The notes beneath the pieces are model-generated. The model was not told the DNA's origin. It made no database searches and saw only the letters and a list, made by a program, of their open reading frames with translations. A DNA stretch of 64,000 nucleotides from Bermanella sp047621325 (lineage in GTDB: Bacteria; Pseudomonadota; Gammaproteobacteria; Pseudomonadales; Oceanobacteraceae): positions 62,001 to 126,000 of the forward strand of contig JBLHLT010000010.1 in the NCBI GenBank assembly GCA_047621325.1. The letters are read 5' to 3'. The translations under genes and the position numbers were made by a program. Shown here in pieces: positions 17,307 through 26,053 of this stretch; position 1 is the stretch's first letter; every line of letters begins with the position of its first letter.

Positions 17307-17978
17307 ATGGCTAATCATATTTTCATATTGGCAACCGTTATGCTGTTGGCGGGCATTTTTGGTGGTCTAGTAAACTATTATATGTACGGAGATCACGATC
17401 CAGATGCAACCAGTTTACCCCGTTGTTTAGTCGTGGGCATTGGTGCAGCTTTTTTGGTGCCCGTGATTTTAGACTTAGTGAACAGTGAATTGATATTAGA
17501 AACGCAGGGAGACCCATCAAGGTTATTAATTTTTACGGGTTTCTGTTTGATATCGTCCATCGCGAGTCGTTTTTTCATTACCAATATGTCTGATCGTATA
17601 TTAGATGCAGCGCGACATGCTAAAGAGCAGTCAGATAGTGTCCACCATGATTTACGAATTATTAAAAACGAATTATTACCGCTTATTGATACTGAAACTG
17701 AGCAGGATCTCGAACCAGATGAAGAGCCTGCCATTATGGATTACAGCGAAGATTTAGATGTCACCAGTTCGAAAGCCTTAAAAATGTTATCGACTGGCCG
17801 ATATATATTTAGATCACTTGCCGGTTTGTGTCGCGAATCAAACAATGATGAAGCCACTATGCTGCAAACCTTGAGCGTACTGGTATCACGCAGTTTGGCG
17901 GGTAAAGTAAGTGGTAAAAACGGTGTGCGCTGGCACATTACCGAAAAAGGTCGTCGAGTATTGGAGAGCCAAATGTAA
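17307..17978 (+). CDS. Three-TM membrane protein with C-terminal winged-helix-like part
   Basis: A 223-residue protein. Three hydrophobic helices are seen at about 5-26, 43-62 and 71-90. A charged linker with an acidic run (ETEQDLEPDEEP) follows, then a small domain ending VRWHITEKGRRVLESQM, which looks like the wing region of a helix-turn-helix fold. The layout recalls the YEATS-associated three-TM (YLATT) proteins, but that match is from memory. It is 48 bases before the large VWA gene and likely co-transcribed. A regulatory or signalling role linking membrane and VWA protein is inference. Confidence 0.65.
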   Translation: MANHIFILATVMLLAGIFGGLVNYYMYGDHDPDATSLPRCLVVGIGAAFLVPVILDLVNSELILETQGDPSRLLIFTGFCLISSIASRFFITNMSDRILDAARHAKEQSDSVHHDLRIIKNELLPLIDTETEQDLEPDEEPAIMDYSEDLDVTSSKALKMLSTGRYIFRSLAGLCRESNNDEATMLQTLSVLVSRSLAGKVSGKNGVRWHITEKGRRVLESQM

Positions 17979-18026
17979 TTTGGTTGCCATATTGATACCA
18001 AGGATAAGCACTTAGGATAGCCGACA

Positions 18027-20765
18027 ATGATTTACCAAATTAAACAGCCATTGATGATTGTCGGTTTTATTTTAAGTACACTTTTTAGTGTAGAAATTCT
18101 TTCAGCAGACGGTGATAACAATAATAAGCCATTAGCGGCTACCTCAACCCCTCTATTAAGCGCATTGCAAAATTCTCCTAAAGACAGCGTAGTATTAACG
18201 CCGACCGACGGTTCAGTTAACACACCAAAAGTTGACGGCTTAACGCTGCCGAAAAATGCACAAAGCACGATTATTCCGACAAATAAAGCAGCTGATGTTC
18301 GTGTGATTATTGATATTTCAGGCTCAATGAAACAAAACGATCCTGAAAATTTACGTATTCCGGCTCTTAATTTAATCGTGGAAATGATCCCAGAAGGAGC
18401 CAGAGCGGGTGTGTGGACCTTTGGCCAATGGGTGAATATGTTAATTCCCCCAGCCATTGTTAATAAACAGTGGCGTGAAACGGCAAAGAAAAGCGCAGCA
18501 GAAATAAATTCTCATGGGTTAAGGACAAATATTGGCCAAGCGATGGAACAAGCCACTTGGCAGCTAGAGCGTGATGGAAAGTATGAGCAACATGCCATTT
18601 TATTAACGGATGGGTTAGTTGATATTGCGGGGGATAATGACCCACAACAGCAAGAAAAAAACCGTGCAGAAAGGCAGCGAATAGCAACGACTATTTTAAA
18701 TAATTATAAAGAGCTGGGAGTCAAAATACACAGTATTGGATTATCGGATAACGCAGATAAAGTGCTGCTTGATAAATTAGCTATGGGAACAGGTGGCAGC
18801 AGCATAATTGTTAACTCGCCTGAAGAATTGGTCAAAGCATTTTTAAAAGCGTTTGAAAAAGCGGCCCCTGAAGTGGCAGAACAAGTGCCGCTTGCGAAAG
18901 ATAATACATTTGATATTGATGCCAGTGTTGAAGAGTTTACCGCCCTTGTTTTTCGTAAGAAAGGTTCAAACCCAATGCAACTGGTGTCGCCGTCAGGACA
19001 AGTGGTTAGTCAAATCAAAGGCATGGAGAACGCGCGCTGGTTTGGTGAATCTGTGTATGACCTTGTCACGATAACGACTCCTGAAGCGGGTAAATGGAAA
19101 ATAGACGCACAATTGGATCCTGATAATCGTGTTACGGTTGTCAGCGATTTAAAAATGGAAGTTAAAAATTTACCTAACTCATTATTTCCAGGACAGCAGA
19201 TCGATTTTGAAGTGTATCTTCATGAAGATGGTAAGGTCATTACGAACCCTGACTTTTTAAAATTAATGACGTTTGAAATGACAATGACGGCACAGTCAGG
19301 TCGCAGTGGCACGAAAGTGATTAGTGACCCTGAAAGTATTCCTGCCGATGGTCGTTATAAAGAAAGTATTTCGAGGTTATCTAAAGAAGGTCAATATGAG
19401 CTGAAAATAGAAGTAGACGGCAAAACCTTCAAGCGCATGCGTAAAGAATATATTCAGGTACGTCAACCGATTGGTTTTGAAATTCGTAAGGTTGAAACTG
19501 GAAAGGCCCAATCGTATTCGGTGCGAGTCATTCCGCAAGTTGCAGATATTGAAGTAGCTAAAACAAGAGTCATTGCCAAGTTAAAAGGCCCAGATCAATC
19601 TTCGATCATCCAAGCAATGCCTTGGATTGAAGAAGGTGTTTGGGAGGCTGTTATTACTTCGGATAAGGGCGCTGGTGAATATGAAATCAGCATGAATATA
19701 AAAGGAACAATGGGTGAAAACAAAGAATTTAGAGTGAAACCCGACCCCATTAAATTAGTGTTTCCTATTCCTGCAGACTTCACCCATGAATACTTAGCAC
19801 AAAGTGAGCAGCAAGATGAATCACCGCAAGAAAGTCCGACAAAAGTCGAAGATGAGAAAAATATAAAGCAAGAAATGACACCAGAAGCGGCGACGGATAA
19901 CACTGAAAAACCGAAAGAAGTCATCGCAGAAAAAACGCCAGAGCCAGTGGTGCCAAATTTAGAAGAAAAAATGGAAGCACAACCAGAAGAAATACCAGAA
20001 GAAGTACCTGCAACCGATGGAATGCCAGAAGAAACTGAGGGTGCAGATGAAACAGAAGAAGCATTAGAATCAATACCATATTGGTTATATGCCGCGATAC
20101 CAGTTACCGTACTGTTGCTGGGGGTTGGTGGATTCTTGGTATACCGCAGAATCATGAATAAAAAACTAGCGGCCAACCAAAATGAACCTGCGCCCGCTAA
20201 AGATGACAAAACGGACGTTGGCTTAAACGATGGTTTGGACGATGAAGATTTCGATGAAGACTTTGATTTAAGTGGTGATGATGACGATGAAATGGCCATC
20301 AATTTGGACGCAGATGACGAGATGAAAGAAACTGAGTCCTTGCCAGAAATGGATGACCTTGATGATATGGAGATGGATGAGCCAGAGCCAGCCGCACCTG
20401 AACCGGTAGCCGATGACATTCCTGATTTTGATGAAAATTTTGATATCGATAGCGATAAATCAGAAGCTAAAGTCGAAAACACAGTGAGTGCTATTGATGA
20501 TTTAGACGATGTATTAGATGGTTTAAGTGATGACGATGAAGAGAATATCCCTCAGCTAGACGAAACCGTAAGTGAAGAATTAGATTCTGTGCTGGACACG
20601 GTAGAAGATGATGAGTTTGACTTAGGTGCCGATATCGACGAAGGACTTGACCCGTCATTAGAGGATGAAGATGATAATTCTATTGATGCCGCTCTGGCTG
20701 ACCTAGAAAATGAACTTGATGACATAGATGTGGATTCCCTCATAGATGATGATAAAAAAGAGTAA
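18027..20765 (+). CDS. Membrane-anchored VWA protein with acidic cytoplasmic tail
   Basis: A 912-residue protein. Signal peptide about 1-28; VWA domain about 85-285 with an intact MIDAS (VIIDISGSMKQND, then LRTNIGQAME and ILLTDGLVDIAGD); about 290-580 looks like beta-sandwich repeats; a Pro/Glu linker about 590-680; one TM helix about 686-706 followed by YRRIMNKK; then about 200 residues extremely rich in Asp and Glu. The VWA part would be periplasmic and the acidic tail cytoplasmic. It recalls TIGR03503-like VWA proteins. Cation binding or protein recruitment by the tail is inference. The deaminase gene starts two bases after its stop. Confidence 0.8.
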   Translation: MIYQIKQPLMIVGFILSTLFSVEILSADGDNNNKPLAATSTPLLSALQNSPKDSVVLTPTDGSVNTPKVDGLTLPKNAQSTIIPTNKAADVRVIIDISGSMKQNDPENLRIPALNLIVEMIPEGARAGVWTFGQWVNMLIPPAIVNKQWRETAKKSAAEINSHGLRTNIGQAMEQATWQLERDGKYEQHAILLTDGLVDIAGDNDPQQQEKNRAERQRIATTILNNYKELGVKIHSIGLSDNADKVLLDKLAMGTGGSSIIVNSPEELVKAFLKAFEKAAPEVAEQVPLAKDNTFDIDASVEEFTALVFRKKGSNPMQLVSPSGQVVSQIKGMENARWFGESVYDLVTITTPEAGKWKIDAQLDPDNRVTVVSDLKMEVKNLPNSLFPGQQIDFEVYLHEDGKVITNPDFLKLMTFEMTMTAQSGRSGTKVISDPESIPADGRYKESISRLSKEGQYELKIEVDGKTFKRMRKEYIQVRQPIGFEIRKVETGKAQSYSVRVIPQVADIEVAKTRVIAKLKGPDQSSIIQAMPWIEEGVWEAVITSDKGAGEYEISMNIKGTMGENKEFRVKPDPIKLVFPIPADFTHEYLAQSEQQDESPQESPTKVEDEKNIKQEMTPEAATDNTEKPKEVIAEKTPEPVVPNLEEKMEAQPEEIPEEVPATDGMPEETEGADETEEALESIPYWLYAAIPVTVLLLGVGGFLVYRRIMNKKLAANQNEPAPAKDDKTDVGLNDGLDDEDFDEDFDLSGDDDDEMAINLDADDEMKETESLPEMDDLDDMEMDEPEPAAPEPVADDIPDFDENFDIDSDKSEAKVENTVSAIDDLDDVLDGLSDDDEENIPQLDETVSEELDSVLDTVEDDEFDLGADIDEGLDPSLEDEDDNSIDAALADLENELDDIDVDSLIDDDKKE

Positions 20766-20767
20766 AC

Positions 20768-21205
20768 ATGGATAAATTTATGCAAGCGGCCATCGATGAG
20801 GCTAAGTTAGGCATGCAAGAAGGGGGAATTCCCATTGGCTCCGTCCTTGTGCATAACGGCGAGATCATTGGTCGGGGCCATAATCGACGTGTTCAAAAAG
20901 GCAGTTGTGTCTTACATGGTGAAATGGATGCATTAGAAAATGCAGGTAGGCGCACTGCAAAGGTGTACCAAGAATCAGTCATTTATACCACGTTAAGTCC
21001 ATGTTCTATGTGCTCTGGCGCAATTGCTTTATATGGCATTCATAAGGTAGTGATCGCTGAAAATCAGACGTTTATGGGTGAAGAGGCTTGGTTATTAAGC
21101 AAAGGCATTCAGCTAGAAGTGTTACAAGATGAAACTTGCATTCAATTGATGCAGGATTTTATCGAGCAAAAACCTGAACTGTGGAATGAAGATATCGGGG
21201 TATAA
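20768..21205 (+). CDS. Cytosine deaminase-like zinc enzyme, fungal (Fcy1) type
   Basis: A 145-residue CDA-fold deaminase. Zinc ligands His50, Cys79 and Cys82 and catalytic Glu52 lie in CVLHGEMDALENAG and TTLSPCSMCSGAI. The sequence follows yeast cytosine deaminase almost motif by motif: EGGIPIGSVLVHNG, GRGHNRRVQKGS, and the end FIEQKPELWNEDIG. Likely reaction: cytosine to uracil, for pyrimidine salvage; a related nucleobase is possible. It is much shorter than and unrelated to E. coli CodA, and differs from TadA in its C-terminus. Placed directly behind the VWA gene and before a terminator, so it ends that operon. Confidence 0.85.
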   Translation: MDKFMQAAIDEAKLGMQEGGIPIGSVLVHNGEIIGRGHNRRVQKGSCVLHGEMDALENAGRRTAKVYQESVIYTTLSPCSMCSGAIALYGIHKVVIAENQTFMGEEAWLLSKGIQLEVLQDETCIQLMQDFIEQKPELWNEDIGV

Positions 21206-21228
21206 GCGACAAATCGGCATAGAAACCT

Positions 21229-21257
21229 AAGCCCATGCAAAATTGCTGGGCTTTTTT
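21229..21257 (+). terminator. Rho-independent terminator after the deaminase gene
   Basis: AAGCCCA (21229-21235) pairs with TGGGCTT (21247-21253), with GCA/TGC extending the stem inside, and six T follow. Confidence 0.88.
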
Positions 21258-21390
21258 GTGTCAAATCGAAACACGAATACTGATCTAATTTACTAACTAA
21301 AGCGTAAAATCAAGCCATGTACAAGGGTGTAAAATCCCTTATCCTGAGTTACCATTCGGTAGATTAATATCGCTAAATTGAGCAAAAAAC

Positions 21391-22227
21391 ATGAAATTTA
21401 CAGGTACAGAAGAATACGTTGCTACGTCTGAGCTACAAATGGCCGTTAATGCGGCCATTACCTTGCAGCGCCCATTATTGATTAAGGGTGAGCCTGGCAC
21501 AGGTAAAACTATGTTAGCTGAACAATTGGCTGAAGCACTCGGCACACCTTTAATTCAATGGCATATCAAGTCAACGACTAAAGCACACCAAGGCTTGTAC
21601 GAATACGATGCCGTTTCCCGTTTACGCGACTCGCAACTGGGTAATGAAAGTGTAAACGATATCTCTAATTACATTAAAAAAGGTAAGTTATGGGAAGCGT
21701 TTACCGGTGACAAGCCACCAGTACTATTGATTGATGAAATTGATAAAGCGGATATTGAGTTTCCTAACGATCTACTGCTAGAGCTAGATAAAATGGAATT
21801 CTTCGTATACGAAACCCAAGAGCGTATCGTTGCTAAGCATCGTCCAATTATTATCATTACGAGTAACAACGAAAAAGAATTACCAGATGCATTCTTACGC
21901 CGTTGCTTTTTCCACTACATCGACTTCCCAGATAAAGACACCATGCAAAAAATCGTTGATGTGCATTTCCCGGATATTAAGAAATCATTACTGGCCGAAG
22001 CCATGGATGTCTTCTTTGATTTGCGCAAAGTACCCGGCTTGAAGAAAAAACCATCTACCTCTGAATTAGTAGATTGGTTGAAACTATTATTAGCCGACGA
22101 CGTAGACCCTGCAACATTGCGCAGCAAAGAAACTGCGATTCCCCCGTTGTATGGAGCCATGGTCAAAAATGAACAAGATGTAGAGCTACTTCAAAAATTA
22201 GCATTCATGTCTCGTCGCAAAGGCTAA
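21391..22227 (+). CDS. MoxR-family AAA+ ATPase
   Basis: A 278-residue ATPase. Walker A is GEPGTGKTMLAEQ (about 33-45), Walker B LLIDEIDKAD, sensor 1 IIITSNNEKELP and the arginine finger region DAFLRRCFF. MoxR proteins act as chaperone-like remodelers with a VWA partner, which is encoded four bases downstream. Length is typical for the small MoxR group. It starts a new transcription unit behind the terminator at 21229-21257. The client protein is unknown. Confidence 0.92.
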   Translation: MKFTGTEEYVATSELQMAVNAAITLQRPLLIKGEPGTGKTMLAEQLAEALGTPLIQWHIKSTTKAHQGLYEYDAVSRLRDSQLGNESVNDISNYIKKGKLWEAFTGDKPPVLLIDEIDKADIEFPNDLLLELDKMEFFVYETQERIVAKHRPIIIITSNNEKELPDAFLRRCFFHYIDFPDKDTMQKIVDVHFPDIKKSLLAEAMDVFFDLRKVPGLKKKPSTSELVDWLKLLLADDVDPATLRSKETAIPPLYGAMVKNEQDVELLQKLAFMSRRKG

Positions 22228-22231
22228 ATTT

Positions 22232-23416
22232 ATGTTGGTTGATTATTTCCAAACCATGCGTGACTACCGAGTTCCGTGCTCGATTCGCGAATACTTGGAT
22301 CTCATAAGCGCCCTTAAACACCATTTAGCATTCGCAGATTTGGATGAGTTTTATCACATCAGTCGTATTTGCCTGGTAAAAGATGAACGCCATTTCGATA
22401 AATTCGATAAAGCGTTTGCTCACTACTTTGAAGGCATTGATCGCCTTGATGAAGTATTGACCAGCGCCAAAGGCATTCCAGAAGATTGGATGAAATCGGA
22501 GTTCGAGCGTTTATTCAGCAAAGAAGAGCTAGAAGCCATTGAATCCCAAGGTGGATTTGATGAGCTGATGAAAAAGTTCCGAGAACGCTTAGAAGAACAA
22601 GAAAAGCGCCATCGTGGTGGTAATAAAATGATCGGCACTGGCGGCACGTCTCCGTTTGGGGCTGATGGCTTTAATCCTGAAGGTATGCGCGTTCAGCAAG
22701 GACGTAGTCGTCATAAAAAAGCGATTAAGGTTTGGGAAAAGCGAAATTACCGTAATTTAGATGATGACGTTGAACTGGGCATTCGTAATATCAAGGTGGC
22801 ATTAAGGCGGTTACGTAAGTTTGCTCGCCAAGGTGCAGCAGAAGAATTAGACCTTGATGATACTATCAGCTCAACCGCTAATAATGCGGGCTTTTTGGAT
22901 ATCAAGTTAGTACCTGAGCGTCACAATGCGGTAAAAGTTCTGCTGTTTTTTGATATTGGCGGTACCATGGATCCGTTTGTGAAAATTTGCGAAGAACTGT
23001 TTTCAGCAGCCAAAACCGAATTTAAGCACATGGAAACGTTTTATTTTCACAACTGCTTGTATGAAAGTGTGTGGAAAGATAATCGTCGTCGCGGCAATGA
23101 GCGCACTCAGACTTGGGATATCCTGCGCAAATTCACCAAAGACTATAAAGTCATTATCGTAGGTGATGCCATGATGGCTCCGTACGAGGTAACGCATGTG
23201 GGTGGCAGTGTTGAGCATTGGAATGACGAACCGGGTTCTGTTTGGGTTGAGCGTGTAAAAGAACATTTCTCTAAAGTGGTTTGGTTGAACCCTGTCCCTG
23301 ATACACAATGGGGTTGGAGTGGCTCATTAAACGCTATTCGTGAAATCATGAAAGAAGATATGTATCCGCTAACTCTGAATGGTCTTGAAAAGGCCATGCG
23401 CGAATTAACGCGATAA
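22232..23416 (+). CDS. CoxE-like VWA protein, MoxR partner
   Basis: A 394-residue cytoplasmic protein. The first about 200 residues are helical and charged, the rest a VWA fold starting VKVLLFFDIGGTMDPF. The MIDAS reads DIGGT rather than DxSxS, a variant I associate with this CoxE-like group, so it is probably not a defect. HMETFYFHNCLYESVWKDN and VGDAMMAPYE are further family marks. It would act with the MoxR ATPase encoded just upstream. A strong terminator follows its stop. Confidence 0.9.
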   Translation: MLVDYFQTMRDYRVPCSIREYLDLISALKHHLAFADLDEFYHISRICLVKDERHFDKFDKAFAHYFEGIDRLDEVLTSAKGIPEDWMKSEFERLFSKEELEAIESQGGFDELMKKFRERLEEQEKRHRGGNKMIGTGGTSPFGADGFNPEGMRVQQGRSRHKKAIKVWEKRNYRNLDDDVELGIRNIKVALRRLRKFARQGAAEELDLDDTISSTANNAGFLDIKLVPERHNAVKVLLFFDIGGTMDPFVKICEELFSAAKTEFKHMETFYFHNCLYESVWKDNRRRGNERTQTWDILRKFTKDYKVIIVGDAMMAPYEVTHVGGSVEHWNDEPGSVWVERVKEHFSKVVWLNPVPDTQWGWSGSLNAIREIMKEDMYPLTLNGLEKAMRELTR

Positions 23417-23437
23417 CCATTCTTCAGTGCACTTACT

Positions 23438-23463
23438 AAGGGAGTCTTTGACTCCCTTTTTTA
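23438..23463 (+). terminator. Rho-independent terminator after the MoxR-VWA pair
   Basis: AAGGGAGTC (23438-23446) and GACTCCCTT (23450-23458) form a nine-pair stem with a TTT loop and a T tail. It isolates the MoxR unit from the Agl/Glt-like operon. Confidence 0.92.
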
Positions 23464-23631
23464 TTGGCTAAAATGTGCCGAAATAGCATTTTTGAGTGAA
23501 TAATAGGCGTTTTGGTACTTACGCCTCACTAACCTTGGTTGCATCCTTTAAAACCCTAGGTAACAATACGCCAAGACGCAGCATTCTCAAAAAAGCGTCC
23601 TTATAATAAAAATAAAAAATAAGGGTCAACC

Positions 23632-24159
23632 GTGAAGGCAATCCAATCTATTGCAAATAGCTTCGTGCTATTTCTTTCTATATTTGCGTCATTTTCATTG
23701 CAAGCAGCCGAGCAAGCTGGATTAGATGCTGAAATAGAAGAGCTAAAAGCAGAAGTCATTGAATTAAATCGCGATCTTTTCGATCTAGAAGAGCAGTTAC
23801 TATATCCAGCCACCACATCATTTGCGGTATTTGTTTCAATGGATGCGGTGCCCGATTTTGAAATTCAATCAGTCAAACTAAATTTAGACGAGCAAGATGT
23901 CACCTCTCATATATATCGTGCTGAGCAGGTTGAGGCTTTACGTCGTGGCGGTATCCAAAAAATCTATGTGGGTAATTTAAAACCGGGTTTACATCATTTA
24001 AAAGCTGAAATAATGGGTAAAGATCGTGATGGTCGCCCAGTTAAGCGCATGGTGGTGGCTGACTTTGGTAAAGCCCGTTCAAGTAAATACTTAGAAGTAA
24101 AAATCAGTAATAACCCTAATCAAAATAAACCAGACTTCGCCATTGTAGAGTGGAAGTGA
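23632..24159 (+). CDS. Secreted coiled-coil protein heading the TPR/ExbBD operon
   Basis: A 175-residue protein starting at GTG 23632 after TAAGGGT. A signal peptide (cleavage after SLQAA) is followed by a short coiled coil (EIEELKAEVIELNRDLFDLEEQ) and a beta-rich domain (LNLDEQDVTSHIY, VGNLKPGLHHLKAEIMG) that recalls PEGA-like or Ig-like folds. A TATAAT at 23602-23607 lies 25 bases upstream but has no good -35. One base separates it from the next gene. I do not recognise a named family; the context makes it an envelope part of the machine below. Confidence 0.65.
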   Translation: MKAIQSIANSFVLFLSIFASFSLQAAEQAGLDAEIEELKAEVIELNRDLFDLEEQLLYPATTSFAVFVSMDAVPDFEIQSVKLNLDEQDVTSHIYRAEQVEALRRGGIQKIYVGNLKPGLHHLKAEIMGKDRDGRPVKRMVVADFGKARSSKYLEVKISNNPNQNKPDFAIVEWK

Positions 24160-24160
24160 T

Positions 24161-26053
24161 ATGCGCTGGTTTATTTGGCTATTACTAATAGCGCCTATGA
24201 CATATGGGGCTGATTTACTTCCGGACGAGCGACGTTCAATTGCTCGTGATCCAATCTATGGTCAAGCGCTTTATAGCCTGCATTCGGGGGAATACGATAA
24301 AGCCCTAGGTTTAAATTATCAGCTGCGTAAAAGCGGACGTAAAGGTTACGGAAAAGTCTTAGATATACATGCCGCCACTGCGCAATTAGGTTTGGGCATG
24401 AGTCAGCATGCACAAAAGCAATACAACAAATTACTCACCGACTCCCGTGTTAGTTTTCTCCCTGCGCCTGCACGCGCTCAAGCTTGGTTTTATATGTCCA
24501 AACACTTTTATAATAAAGGGCTTTGGGCCAGCGCATTAAGTGCAATTCGAAAGGTAAAGGGCACATATCTAGCGCCAGACTTAAAAGACGAATATCATTT
24601 TTTATCGACCACATTAGAGTTATTCAAAGGCCAGCCAGAAAAAGCAGATCAGCACATACTGGCCATTAATCCAGATAGTAAATGGGCAGTTTATGCCTAT
24701 ATGAATCTTGCGGTCAGTTATACCGAGCGTGATATTCATATAAGCAAAGTTGAGGCAATATTTAATAAGGCATTGTTACTAGCAGAGAATGCAGACAAGC
24801 CAGAAGCGTTAGCGGACAAAATCAATTTAATGGCCGGTCAATTTTTCTATGCAACAGGCCGTGGTCGTAGTGCAATTAAGCACTTAAAGAGCGTGAGTTT
24901 AGATGGTGCATATACCCCTAAAGCGCTATTAACCTATGGCTGGGCGCTCACTGAACAATGGCAATATCATGATGCACTTCAGCCTTGGTACATGTTGAAA
25001 ACCACCCATTCTCCATTGAATCAAGATGTGCAAGAAACCTTGATTGCCATCCCTCACTTATTAGAAAAACTAAATGCAAAAGTAATGGCCTTAGGGGCGT
25101 TCGATTACGCAACCGAACAATTTGACGATATTTATCGTCAACTAGGCGAAAGCGCTAAACGGTTAAACAGTGGAGAGTTCATTGAGCCGTTAATGAAACA
25201 ACAAGTGCCAGATCGATGGGGTGCATTTGAGTCCGTTGATTTGTCATTACCAAACCATCCAGATCAAGTTTATCTAAAAGAGGTGATGAGCCAAGGCTAC
25301 TTTCAAGGTGAATTAACCAATTTACGTGATTTACATGTTATGCGTTACCAATTGCAATCTGCAATGGAGCAATTAACCGCATTGGACGCCACAGCGGATG
25401 CGCGTAAAGCGGAGTATTTAATCGTTAAAAAAGAAGCGCAGGTTAGTAAGCAAAAAGCACATTTAGAGGGTTTACAAAAACGCTATAAAAAATTGCTTTC
25501 GCGTATAAATAAGGCATTTAAAGACCCTGATGGTTCAGGTTTGGCCTCTCAGTCTGAGAAAGATCAATTAGCTTCTTTTACTCAAGTGACTCAATACATC
25601 AACCGCGTTGGCGCTCGCTTCCCTCAAAATGAACAGTCTTATAAAGATCGTCTACGCCGGGTTGAGGGTGTTTTAAAATGGACGTTATCAGAGCGCTACA
25701 GCGAACGAAAAAGACAAGTATCACAGAACTTAGCGTTATTAGAAGAAAAGATAATTCAAACCAAAAAACAATTTGATGCTACTCAATATGCTTTTCAGGT
25801 CGCGCCAAAAAGCTTTGATGGTTTTAAACAAAAAATCAATAAACTTAATAAAACGTATCAAATGCAGCTTACTAAGCTCGATAAAGTCTATTACCAGCAA
25901 AGAGAGAAAGTGGGCAGCATCGTTAAGATTGATATAAAGAAACGTCAAGAGCGAGTAATGGATTATCAAATGCAAGCGCGCTTGGCCGCTGCACGGTTAT
26001 TTGATGAAACCTCGAATAAACAACGAATAGTGACAGGGGAGGTAAGACAATGA
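24161..26053 (+). CDS. Secreted TPR and coiled-coil protein of the Agl/Glt-like operon
   Basis: A 630-residue periplasmic protein. Signal peptide (WLLLIAPMTYGA), then TPR-like helical repeats over about 35-330 (ALYSLHSGEYDKALGLNYQL, ALLTYGWALTEQWQYHDAL). The C-terminal half (about 385-620) is predicted coiled coil, with long Lys/Gln/Glu helices. This mix of TPR and coiled coil resembles periplasmic scaffold proteins of Glt-type complexes; the match is architectural. Its stop overlaps the next start by four bases (ATGA). Confidence 0.7.
   Translation: MRWFIWLLLIAPMTYGADLLPDERRSIARDPIYGQALYSLHSGEYDKALGLNYQLRKSGRKGYGKVLDIHAATAQLGLGMSQHAQKQYNKLLTDSRVSFLPAPARAQAWFYMSKHFYNKGLWASALSAIRKVKGTYLAPDLKDEYHFLSTTLELFKGQPEKADQHILAINPDSKWAVYAYMNLAVSYTERDIHISKVEAIFNKALLLAENADKPEALADKINLMAGQFFYATGRGRSAIKHLKSVSLDGAYTPKALLTYGWALTEQWQYHDALQPWYMLKTTHSPLNQDVQETLIAIPHLLEKLNAKVMALGAFDYATEQFDDIYRQLGESAKRLNSGEFIEPLMKQQVPDRWGAFESVDLSLPNHPDQVYLKEVMSQGYFQGELTNLRDLHVMRYQLQSAMEQLTALDATADARKAEYLIVKKEAQVSKQKAHLEGLQKRYKKLLSRINKAFKDPDGSGLASQSEKDQLASFTQVTQYINRVGARFPQNEQSYKDRLRRVEGVLKWTLSERYSERKRQVSQNLALLEEKIIQTKKQFDATQYAFQVAPKSFDGFKQKINKLNKTYQMQLTKLDKVYYQQREKVGSIVKIDIKKRQERVMDYQMQARLAAARLFDETSNKQRIVTGEVRQ

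Noticed and set aside
19595..20482. 295-codon minus-strand ORF rich in serine
   Set aside because: It is the complement of the Asp/Glu-rich tail of the VWA protein; codon bias alone explains the open frame. No ribosome-binding site or domain.
22970..22995. Degenerate MIDAS (DIGGT) in the CoxE-like VWA protein considered a loss of function
   Set aside because: This variant is, to my knowledge, normal for the group, so it is not evidence of decay.
23003..23308. Antisense ORF beginning MCIRDR, a string often produced by leftover Nextera adapter
   Set aside because: The DNA here differs from the adapter sequence at several bases and encodes the conserved end of the CoxE-like protein on the other strand, so it is native sequence and the antisense ORF is a shadow.
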